Positions 34,639 through 42,206 of a DNA stretch of 64,000 bases are shown here, piece after piece. The DNA is from Moorena producens 3L. GTDB lineage: Bacteria > Cyanobacteriota > Cyanobacteriia > Cyanobacteriales > Coleofasciculaceae. Position 1 is the stretch's first letter. Each line of letters begins with the position of its first letter. The stretch spans positions 120,251 through 184,250 of the forward strand of contig NZ_GL890973.1 of assembly GCF_000211815.1 (NCBI RefSeq). The letters are read 5' to 3'. Made by a program: the position numbers and the translations under genes. A model generated the notes under the pieces. The model did not search any database. It saw only the letters and a list, made by a program, of their open reading frames with translations, and had not been told where the DNA came from.

Positions 34639-36009
34639 CTATGCTAACCTGGAACTACCCCTAGTCCACAGGTCACACAAGCACGCCCAGCTTCTAGGCG
34701 GTCGTCCAGAGCTTTTGCTGGAACGACCCTCGTTGCTATTTCTACGAACGAGTTTAAGCACACCTCTAGCACCGATGTTGTAAGCACCGTTTAAATCTGC
34801 ATTAAACCGCTTACCTGAAGGGAAGGTTGCCTTGGAGTATTGTTGGGAATTTCGTTTGACCGTACCAGAGCCATCAAAAGCCAACTTTGAAGTATAGGCA
34901 GCAACAACCTCTATTACTCTGCCACCTAATTCAGCCCATTTCATTTCCGTGAAGCTGCGAATTTTTGCTTTGAGCCATCCGTGGAATCTTTGCCTTAAAT
35001 TAGAGCGCTTTTTCCCACCTCTTGGCTTCCACCCCAAAAGATTCTCAAAGACAATTGCTAAGGCCGTAGGCCACGCTACGCGAACAGAATTAAACTTTTC
35101 AGCAATCTCTACAATCCGCTTGGAGACAACATGGCTAATTTGATTATTAATTCTTTGGCACTTTTGATAAGTCTTGGAGCAAAACCCTTTATGCAGTTTT
35201 CCTCCTCTGCCCATCGTTTTTGATGCTCTTTTTGATACGGACTTTAGTCGTTTATCCCTGCGGTCTATGTCTCTTCCAAGGTGAAGAAAATCACGATGGA
35301 TTACAGTGCCGTCATGGGTTACGACTGCTACGGTAGCAGTAGTGTTTATACCTAAATCTACCGCAGTAACATTAGCCTCTGGTTTGCGTTTTTCTGGCTT
35401 ACAAGTGAATGGAACAGACAGATGGCAGCACCTATCATTGAAAATCAACGACGGAGACATCATTTTGTTTGTAGTCACCTGGTGGCGCTCTCTTAAACCG
35501 GTGATTTGAACCATAGTCCAGACCCAGTTTTGGCCATCAAAAACTTTGATTTCTACTTGGTCGAAACCATGCAGCTTGTAACACTGTCCTTTGTACAAAG
35601 CTGGATAGCAGCCAGTATCAGCATTTAATCTTGGTGGCTTACTATCTCTTCTTTTTCGACTACCAGATTGCCATTCGCGGTATCGAGTTACATAGCTACT
35701 AACCTGCCCAGCTGCAAATGCAATTGCTGCTCGACGGTAGTAACTAGGAAACTTATAAAAAGTCTTATTGAACTGGGGATATTTTATGTCAGGTCGCTTG
35801 GCTGTTTGGTGCATTAGCCGCTCAACAGCAGGAGTTAATTGATCTGCTGTTAAATTGCCAAGCTCAGACCAATGAGTATAAATAATACCAACCAAATACC
35901 GACAAGCGCGGCGATATACTTTAACCGTTTCCCCTAATAGTAGTTTTTGATCGGGGGTCGGACTAAGTTGCCACTTGTCAGTTCGTATAACTTTAGTTGG
36001 CGTTTTCAC
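34639..36009 (-). CDS. TnpB-family RNA-guided nuclease, zinc-ribbon-less type (456 aa)
   Basis: RuvC-I in VTAVDLGINTTATVAVV, RuvC-II Glu in IVFENLLGWKPRGG, RuvC-III Asp in FNADLNGAYNIGARG. The segment between RuvC-II and III reads YTSKLAFDGSGTVKR and lacks the paired CxxC of ordinary TnpB, as in one cyanobacterial subgroup. Just before RuvC-II the protein carries a foreign peptide (VRVAWPTALA) encoded by a dispersed palindromic repeat inserted in frame, which may impair it. No tnpA adjoins. The element lies between spoIIM and the DUF58 gene. Confidence 0.85.
   Translation of the reverse strand: MKTPTKVIRTDKWQLSPTPDQKLLLGETVKVYRRACRYLVGIIYTHWSELGNLTADQLTPAVERLMHQTAKRPDIKYPQFNKTFYKFPSYYRRAAIAFAAGQVSSYVTRYREWQSGSRKRRDSKPPRLNADTGCYPALYKGQCYKLHGFDQVEIKVFDGQNWVWTMVQITGLRERHQVTTNKMMSPSLIFNDRCCHLSVPFTCKPEKRKPEANVTAVDLGINTTATVAVVTHDGTVIHRDFLHLGRDIDRRDKRLKSVSKRASKTMGRGGKLHKGFCSKTYQKCQRINNQISHVVSKRIVEIAEKFNSVRVAWPTALAIVFENLLGWKPRGGKKRSNLRQRFHGWLKAKIRSFTEMKWAELGGRVIEVVAAYTSKLAFDGSGTVKRNSQQYSKATFPSGKRFNADLNGAYNIGARGVLKLVRRNSNEGRSSKSSGRPPRSWACLCDLWTRGSSRLA
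35062..35089. repeat. Palindromic repeat inserted inside tnpB
   Basis: GGCCGTAGGCCACGCTACGC followed by GAACAG, a member of the dispersed family, lies within the coding sequence and keeps the frame. Homologous TnpB proteins, as I recall them, read straight into IVFENL here without this segment. Confidence 0.75.
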
Positions 36010-36088
36010 TGGTTTAATAAAATCTCCTATAGTTAATATTTTAACCTACAAAAGATAAGATGGCAATCGACTTATCAATGCTCCTTGA

Positions 36089-36134
36089 CCCCCACCTGAG
36101 CGTTCGCGCAGCGTGGCCTACGGCCAGGTGGGGG
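36089..36134. repeat. Hairpin CCCCCACCTG / CAGGTGGGGG with a repeat in its loop
   Basis: A perfect 10-bp GC-rich stem whose loop is a copy of the dispersed repeat (GCGTTCGCGCAGCGTGGCCT...). It sits between the 5' end of tnpB and the 3' end of the DUF58 gene. It could be the DUF58 operon terminator or the element's left end, invaded by the repeat. Confidence 0.6.
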
Positions 36135-36152
36135 AATGCGTCGCATGTTTGT

Positions 36153-37559
36153 TCAAAGTAGATTCCGAGCTTTAACTCGTAAGTAGCTCTCAACCAGTTG
36201 CTGACTAATCTGATTCGCTGGTGCATCCAAGACCAAAACTCCTTTTTGCTTCAACCGGGCAAAGGCAACTTGGCGCTGGGCAATTAAATCCAGAGCCACA
36301 GCACGGGTATAAGCGGCTTGCCCCGGGTCAGGGTTGAGATCAACACTAATGCTATTTCTCCCCTGGGCCTGGTATTCCCTGTGCCAAAGCTGGTCTTCAC
36401 TAGGAATTTTCTCTAACTCAGCTGTATTAGGCGGAGTGTGCGCCAATTGGTCAACAAGGGGGTCTCGAAGGGTGACACAAAACGGTAAGTAGCGAGGGGT
36501 GAGGCGTTCTAGGGCTGCTAGCAATTCAGCGGAAGCAGTAACATCCACGATGTCTGTAATCAGTACGACTAAAGCACGACGAGTTTGCTGATTCACGAGT
36601 TTTGATACAGCACCAAAATAGTCCGGTTCTAATAACACTGGCTGAATCGGAGTGAGGCGTTCTATGAGTTTCGATAGTTGATGTTGACCCCGTTCTGGTG
36701 GAATCCAGGTCGTTATGTCTCGATCGAAGACACCCACGCCCACGCGATCGCCCCGATGTAACCCAGCTAATGCTAGGGCTAGAGTACTATTCAATCCCCA
36801 ATCAAACCGCTTCAGTTGAAGTACCTGTGCAGTCATCAACCGTCCCCGGTCCAGTAATATAATTAAAGTCTGCTCTTTTTCCGGTTCCAGCACCCTTACT
36901 AAAGGGCGAGAGCGGCGAGCGGTGGCTTTCCAATCAATCAGGCGAGTGTCATCACCAATGCCATAGTCCCGCAGTTCAGCAAATTCTGTGCCACCACCCA
37001 AGCGTCGGGAACGGCCGATGGTACCAGTATTTTCCAGGGTCAGGCGAATAGAAAGCGATCGCAAACTAACTAAGTCTGGATAAACTGCTACGTTCTGACT
37101 CCCTGGGATTTTCCAATCATGCCACACCAAGCCCCAAGGACTCAACTGGCGCACGTGAATATCTCCCCAGTGAAACTGACCTCGCTTGGCTGGGTGAACC
37201 GTATAGGTTAGTTCCTTGTTACTATTCCGGTCAAGGGTAGCAGTGATGGTTGGGGTGGAAACAGCAAACTCTAATGGATAGTAGTCCTTAATCAGAATTC
37301 GAGCAACCTGATTTCTAGATTCCACTGACAGCACGATCGGATTATCTCGCCCAATGGATAACCGTTGTAAAGGGGTGCGGGTTACCTTGACTCGGTTAGG
37401 TTTGACCCGTTTTCCATCCCATAAGGCTATACCAAGGACAATTCCATCAAAGACAAGAGTACTAATTAGACTGATTTGCTGATTAAAAACAGTAGCGAGT
37501 AATAATGCGATCGCAATACCTAGTATTAACAGTAAATAGGTTCGTTGTGAGGGAATCAT
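36153..37559 (-). CDS. DUF58 domain protein (468 aa)
   Basis: Two N-terminal transmembrane segments (LLILGIAIALLLATVF; LISTLVFDGIVLGIALW), a beta-rich ectodomain, the DUF58 signature (GGTEFAELRDYGIGDDTRLIDWKATARR), then a von Willebrand A-like region (TLIILLDRGRLM, RALVVLITDIVD). It is encoded 31 bp downstream of the MoxR ATPase, its usual partner. Together they are thought to act in chaperone-like maturation of cell-surface or metal-containing proteins; the precise role in cyanobacteria is unknown. Confidence 0.92.
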   Translation of the reverse strand: MIPSQRTYLLLILGIAIALLLATVFNQQISLISTLVFDGIVLGIALWDGKRVKPNRVKVTRTPLQRLSIGRDNPIVLSVESRNQVARILIKDYYPLEFAVSTPTITATLDRNSNKELTYTVHPAKRGQFHWGDIHVRQLSPWGLVWHDWKIPGSQNVAVYPDLVSLRSLSIRLTLENTGTIGRSRRLGGGTEFAELRDYGIGDDTRLIDWKATARRSRPLVRVLEPEKEQTLIILLDRGRLMTAQVLQLKRFDWGLNSTLALALAGLHRGDRVGVGVFDRDITTWIPPERGQHQLSKLIERLTPIQPVLLEPDYFGAVSKLVNQQTRRALVVLITDIVDVTASAELLAALERLTPRYLPFCVTLRDPLVDQLAHTPPNTAELEKIPSEDQLWHREYQAQGRNSISVDLNPDPGQAAYTRAVALDLIAQRQVAFARLKQKGVLVLDAPANQISQQLVESYLRVKARNLL

Positions 37560-37590
37560 AATTTTTTTTGAGTGCTGAGTGCTGAGCCAC

Positions 37591-38541
37591 TCACCTAGGC
37601 ACTGGAACTTGCTTGAGTAATGAAGCTATTACGCTATCGATCTGTAACCCATCTAACTGCACCTCTGGTTTCAGAATCAGACGGTGACGGAGTAGAGGGA
37701 GTGCGATCGCTTTTACATCATCCGGTGTCACATAATCCCGTCCTGATAACACAGCTTGGGCTTTACTGGTTTGTAACCAAGCTACAGCAGCTCTCGGGGA
37801 TGCTCCCAAGGCTAAATCAGGATTTTGCCTGGTTTGCTGAACTAAGGCTAGCAAATAATCCAGCACCTTCTCGTCTACTTGGACAGCTTTAACCTCTTGA
37901 CGAGCACTCAAAATTTGTTCTACAGTTGCTAGAGGTTTCAGACGTTCTAAATCCAAACGGCGTCCACGAAATCCTTTCTGAGTATTGAGCAACATTTGCT
38001 TTTCTGCCGCTGCATCTGGGTAATCCACTACCAGCTTGAATAAAAATCGGTCTAACTGAGCTTCTGGTAGGGGATAGGTGCCTTCAAATTCTAGAGAGTT
38101 TTGGGTAGCAATCACCCAAAACAATTCAGATAGGGGCAATGTTTCCCCGTCCAAGGTGACTTGCTGCTCTTCCATTGCCTCTAGCAGCGCTGCTTGGGTT
38201 TTGGGTGGGGTGCGGTTAATTTCATCAGCTAGCAAAATCTCAGTAAAGACTGGTCCCTTTTTGAGGGTAAAGTTGCGGGTATTCAGGTCAAAGATATTGG
38301 TTCCTAAAATATCCGATGGTAGAATATCTGGGGTTAACTGAATCCGCCGAAATTCGGCTTGGATTAGCCTTGCTAAAACTTTGACAAGCAAGGTTTTACC
38401 GGTTCCTGGTACCCCCTCAATAATGACATGTCCACCACTAAGCAACGCTACGAGTAACTGTTCGACTAGGGTGGATTGACCGACAATTATTTTGCCAAGG
38501 GTTTGCTTGAGGCGGTTCAAGACAGGGATATCATTGCTCAT
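37591..38541 (-). CDS. MoxR-family AAA+ ATPase (316 aa)
   Basis: Walker A EGVPGTGKT near residue 40, Walker B ILLADEINRTPPKTQAALLEAM, sensor 1 WVIATQNSLEFEGTYPLPEAQLDRF, and a C-terminal lid with GASPRAAVAWLQTSKA. All are canonical for MoxR ATPases, and the length is typical. Second-to-last gene of a minus-strand operon DUF4129 - DUF4350 - MoxR - DUF58. Confidence 0.96.
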   Translation of the reverse strand: MSNDIPVLNRLKQTLGKIIVGQSTLVEQLLVALLSGGHVIIEGVPGTGKTLLVKVLARLIQAEFRRIQLTPDILPSDILGTNIFDLNTRNFTLKKGPVFTEILLADEINRTPPKTQAALLEAMEEQQVTLDGETLPLSELFWVIATQNSLEFEGTYPLPEAQLDRFLFKLVVDYPDAAAEKQMLLNTQKGFRGRRLDLERLKPLATVEQILSARQEVKAVQVDEKVLDYLLALVQQTRQNPDLALGASPRAAVAWLQTSKAQAVLSGRDYVTPDDVKAIALPLLRHRLILKPEVQLDGLQIDSVIASLLKQVPVPR

Positions 38542-38676
38542 TTGGGTTGATTCGCTATCCTGTGGGACAGTTTTCGTGGTACCACAATAGCATGGGCAAA
38601 CTCTGGTTGATTGGGGTTGGGATTAGTTAGCTTGGTATGCGGTAGTTTACACAATCGGGCAGTTCTGATAATCCCA

Positions 38677-39795
38677 TCAATCAACACGAATTTGCTGCCA
38701 TTTTCCCAACCATTTTAGTAAGTCTGACTCCCTAATACGACGTTTACTAGATTGAATTTCCAGCAATTGTTTCAGTTCTGTAGCTGGACGTCCAGTTTGC
38801 TCAACCCAAGCATCAATTAGAGCTTGATCCTCAAGCAGAGTCTGTCCTAATCCCAGTGCTTTTTGCAGTTGCAGTTGTTCGTCTTTTCCCACAACTTCCA
38901 ACACAAACTCACTGCTGCCTGCTTTTTGCAAAACACCTGCTAATGCTCGGATGTAGGCTTCGCTGTTATCCACCACTGGTTCAGATAAGGTCAATGGTTG
39001 TCCAAAGCGGCGATTCAGAGCCCAGATGGCAACCAGAAGAATGATTAATCCTTGGATAAAGGCTGGCAACAGAGGGGTTTTCGCTAAATAACTGAATAGA
39101 GTCTCACCTACCTCTCGCTTGATCACATCTACATCTTTGTAACCGTGGAGGTATTCATCCACCCAAACGGGATTTTGCTTAGTTAAATTCCCCTCTGCTT
39201 TCAAGGGAGTAACCAGTTGGGCTAATAATTCATAGTTAGCCGGAAAGTCCTGATAGGCATTGGCAGCCAGATCCGATGTAGTGGCAAAGATAACTCTACC
39301 ATCACCAATAGGCTTTTCCCAAACCACAGCACCAAAGCGATCGCTTAAAATTTTCTTCCCCTGATTACCCTTGTATCGCCGCCTGGTGTTAACCTTAACC
39401 TTTCCCGTGGAAGCCTCTTGGAGAGTACTAAAAGCAGCGTCAGTAACCGGCTGCTTGACTCCCAAAATCACCATCCTATTGCCCTGTTTAATCCATTCTC
39501 GCTCTTTACCATAAATAGCATCTACTGTCAACCAACTAGTGACACGCAATAAGGTAACCGAGCCTTGAGCATCCGTCTGATTCGCTAAATCCTCAAAGGG
39601 TTTTTGCCAACGCTGTACAGGAGTTCCCCGTTTTGCCATGTAAGCGTACCAAGCGCCATAGCCATAGGGAGCGCGGCTGTAAGTAGAACCGCTATTGATT
39701 TTATTATTAGCTGGAGCAGCTACCAGGGTAATCATCATTAGTACCACGATTGCGATCGCACTAATTACCCCTAACCGACGCTTAGGAAATTTCAT
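38677..39795 (-). CDS. DUF4350 domain protein (372 aa)
   Basis: An N-terminal membrane anchor (VISAIAIVVLMMITLVA), a periplasmic domain with the family blocks APYGYGAWYAYMAKRG and GDGRVIFATTSDLAAN, a second membrane segment (FIQGLIILLVAIWALNRRFG), and a cytoplasmic helical tail. It belongs to the MoxR/DUF58 operon. Function unknown; the domain resembles glutamine-amidotransferase-like folds without an evident catalytic Cys. Confidence 0.87.
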   Translation of the reverse strand: MKFPKRRLGVISAIAIVVLMMITLVAAPANNKINSGSTYSRAPYGYGAWYAYMAKRGTPVQRWQKPFEDLANQTDAQGSVTLLRVTSWLTVDAIYGKEREWIKQGNRMVILGVKQPVTDAAFSTLQEASTGKVKVNTRRRYKGNQGKKILSDRFGAVVWEKPIGDGRVIFATTSDLAANAYQDFPANYELLAQLVTPLKAEGNLTKQNPVWVDEYLHGYKDVDVIKREVGETLFSYLAKTPLLPAFIQGLIILLVAIWALNRRFGQPLTLSEPVVDNSEAYIRALAGVLQKAGSSEFVLEVVGKDEQLQLQKALGLGQTLLEDQALIDAWVEQTGRPATELKQLLEIQSSKRRIRESDLLKWLGKWQQIRVD

Positions 39796-39872
39796 CCTTC
39801 ATCCTTGGCCTTTCACCCACGCTACGCGAACATACTTTATCCTTGGCCTTTCGGCCACGCTACGCGAACAAC
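39796..39872. repeat. Two dispersed palindromic repeat units
   Basis: CACGCTACGCGAAC occurs twice (39819-39832 and 39857-39870), each preceded by CCTTGGCCTTTC. The second copy lies inside the 3' end of the DUF4129 gene and encodes its last residues (VRVAWPKGQG). Confidence 0.8.
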
Positions 39873-40472
39873 CTTCATCTGTTGATAAGCCTCCTTGCAC
39901 CGTTCAAAAACCTGACTAGAGACTTCGGCGTTACTAAAACACAACTGCTGGTGGGTGATCAGTAAGATTTGGTATGGTTTAGGTTGCGGTAATTGCTGGA
40001 TGAGTTGTAGATATTCTCCATCCGTGCGACTAGGATGGCGAGGGGCAATGCCAGTATCGTGTAATTGCTGCAACATCCCCATATACAAGCAACGACAGGC
40101 TTCCCTGTAGTTAGCCTGCTGCTGATAGTTTTGCGATCGCTCCCACCAATTGACCACTGATAATTCTCGAACTGGTCGTTTTGTCACTCTGTTTGCAGCT
40201 TGAGTAAGTTGTTGGTAATAAGAAATAATATAAGGATGTAATGCTCTGATCAGTCGCACCCCTAGCCAGCTTAGGATTACAGCCACAAGTAACCAAAACG
40301 TTATCCTAATCCCCTGGCCTAGTATAGGAGACAGTAACCAAGATGGCAGTGAGCTTTGGGGTTGGTCAAGAGGCACCTGAGACATTGTCAGCTCCCACCA
40401 CTCCCCGAATTGTCGTTGCAGCAGCTGCAACTGCCAATCCAAACTGTTTTTTTCAAAGGAACCAGTAGACAT
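39837..40472 (-). CDS. DUF4129 domain protein (211 aa)
   Basis: One transmembrane segment (ITFWLLVAVILSWLGVRLI) and a C-terminal DUF4129 region (REACRCLYMGMLQQLHDTG, SRTDGEYLQLI). First gene of the MoxR operon. In other bacteria DUF4129 is often fused to transglutaminase-like membrane proteins. The natural C-terminus has been replaced: the final VRVAWPKGQG is read from a dispersed repeat. No obvious signal for a specific function. Confidence 0.85.
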   Translation of the reverse strand: MSTGSFEKNSLDWQLQLLQRQFGEWWELTMSQVPLDQPQSSLPSWLLSPILGQGIRITFWLLVAVILSWLGVRLIRALHPYIISYYQQLTQAANRVTKRPVRELSVVNWWERSQNYQQQANYREACRCLYMGMLQQLHDTGIAPRHPSRTDGEYLQLIQQLPQPKPYQILLITHQQLCFSNAEVSSQVFERCKEAYQQMKVVRVAWPKGQG

Positions 40473-40635
40473 AAGATACTGATAACTAATAATATCAAAC
40501 AGCGGATTTAGGGCATGGATTAAGTCATCCGTGCATCCGTGTTATTATTGTGTGTAGTCCACCCTTCTATGCTTTCCCATTTACCATAATCTAAAATAAC
40601 AGTACTTGAAGCCGGTAAAACTGCTATTTACTAAC

Positions 40636-41070
40636 ATGACAAGTCTCTATACTGACATTGAGATCAATGTCCCAAGGCAGAAGGTTTGGCAAATTTTGTT
40701 CCATAAACAGCAGTGGAAGTACTGGAACACATTTCTGTTTGATTGTGACTCAACTTTACGGTTTGAGCAGGGGAAAGAAGTCTTTCTGTCGCTGCGACGG
40801 CTTCCCAATGAAGAAGAGACAGAATTTGAGCCATTGGTGACACAACTTCAGCCTGGTGTGTGTCTAAGTTGGGTGTCTTCTATCCCTGGCTTTCGTAGTG
40901 AATGTGTATTTGATTTGCAAGAAATAGGAGTGGGTCGTACCAAATACGTCCACAAACACTCTTATTCCGGTATATTGTCTCGGGTGTTTCTACCGTTTAT
41001 CCGAGAGGATGAGTTACGAGGTATTAAACGAATGGCATGGGAGTTGAAGCGTTATGCTGAGGGGTTTTAG
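40636..41070 (+). CDS. SRPBCC (START/Bet v1-like) domain protein (144 aa)
   Basis: Begins TDIEINVPRQKVWQILFHKQ, followed by a beta-rich core and a terminal amphipathic helix (IKRMAWELKRYAEGF), the usual single-domain SRPBCC layout for binding a hydrophobic ligand. ATG 40636 is preferred over the TTG at 40606, which adds ten unlikely residues. Divergent from the MoxR operon. Ligand unknown. Confidence 0.8.
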   Translation: MTSLYTDIEINVPRQKVWQILFHKQQWKYWNTFLFDCDSTLRFEQGKEVFLSLRRLPNEEETEFEPLVTQLQPGVCLSWVSSIPGFRSECVFDLQEIGVGRTKYVHKHSYSGILSRVFLPFIREDELRGIKRMAWELKRYAEGF

Positions 41071-41185
41071 AACGTTAGTATGGCGCTAGCACACGCTTAA
41101 TCCGGGTGAAGTGTTAAAGATGACACTGTAGACACTAACGACTTAACCACACCCGGAAGCACTGGTTTACCAGACAAGTAATCCC

Positions 41186-41359
41186 TTAGTCAAGATAGCC
41201 CATTAGTTCATCTGTCCCTTCACTAACATTTGTAGCAATAGGACGATTTTGGGGTAATGGCTTTACGCTCAGCTGTTTCCTATCGATGTATCCAGAGGAT
41301 CCAGTTCCTTTAGCAGTGAATTGGAGTTCCTTGTCTTTATTGCTATCTGTGCTGCTCAT
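41186..41359 (-). CDS. Small protein with strong ribosome-binding site (57 aa)
   Basis: ATG at 41357-41359 is preceded 4 nt upstream by an excellent Shine-Dalgarno (GGAGG). The product is hydrophilic, begins MSSTDSNKDKELQFTAKG, has a basic/proline middle (KPLPQNRPIA), and ends in the acidic EGTDELMGYLD. No Cys or membrane segment. The NRPI segment and DELMGYLD ending look familiar from short cyanobacterial hypothetical proteins, but I cannot name a function. Confidence 0.7.
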   Translation of the reverse strand: MSSTDSNKDKELQFTAKGTGSSGYIDRKQLSVKPLPQNRPIATNVSEGTDELMGYLD

Positions 41360-41439
41360 ATCCCTCCTGGGACTCCTGAGTTAGAGTCAAAAATACCTTA
41401 TTATATAGCTAAGTCTGGTCTAAGTTGACCAAGTTAGGC

Positions 41440-41795
41440 TTACATTGACACTCCCCACGGCGCTTATGCCGGGGGATTCTTGCTTCGACGAACTGACTTT
41501 AATACACAAGGGTTTTGCCGTTCCTCGCACCGAATAACCGTGTACAAACGTATTATCTAGTTTGAGCAAGTGTACCCAGCGGTCTGATCTCCACAAGCGT
41601 ACTGGAATAAGTCATCCAGGGTTTGGGCGTGCCCCGCCCTACCTTTCACTAAAAAAACTAACTTTGGCGCTTTGGTCGGTACTCTGTCGAGTCCATGCGT
41701 TTTAAGGGTTTTTCGCTCCCTTGCTACTACCATCGCTTTACGTCGTAGATTAATTGGTGATACCGACGAATTTTCACCTGTGGTAGGCCAGCCAT
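41440..41795 (-). mobile_element. Solo IS200/IS605-type right end with omega-RNA-like sequence
   Basis: On the minus strand the segment ends in GAATCCCCCGGCATAAGCGC then CGTGGGGAGTGTCAA, a terminal hairpin of the kind found at the 3' end of tnpB elements and their omega-RNAs. No tnpB lies upstream. A 68-codon frame without a good start (from about 41785 to 41573; contains MVVARERKTLKTHGLDRVP) crosses it and may be the tail of a lost gene or chance. A TATAAT box sits at the 5' side (near 41799-41804). Confidence 0.5.
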
Positions 41796-42206
41796 AGCAT
41801 TATAACATAAATAAAAGAAATAAAACGCCGAATCGCTCAATACTTTAAAAGCTCAATTCTTTTAAGTGAGGGGTCAGACTAACCCCGTATCTAAAGCTAG
41901 AGGCGTATAGACCTCACCCCTGAAACTACCCAATTTTTCACTCAAGGTTATACTATCACATTTGATAGCCTTTCTATAGCTAAAGTTGCTAGAACTACCA
42001 CAGCCACAGTGCTCCCCCGTGATGTTTAGTAGATTTTGGGATTGATTGAGAGATCAGTACAGTTACCAGTAAAGCTAGCAATACAGCTACCAGTTAAAGC
42101 TATTCAGGGCATGAGTACTCTAGATGTTGGCCTCAACAACTATGATTGTGCCAGCAATAGTGAACAGATTCATCGGCCATAACCCAATAGTTACGGCCAA
42201 TAACCA
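41796..42206. other. Intergenic region
   Basis: No gene or strong structure beyond short direct repeats (TACCAGTAAAGCTA and TACCAGTTAAAGCTA near 42064-42096). The 3' flank of the dynamin-like gene. Confidence 0.5.
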
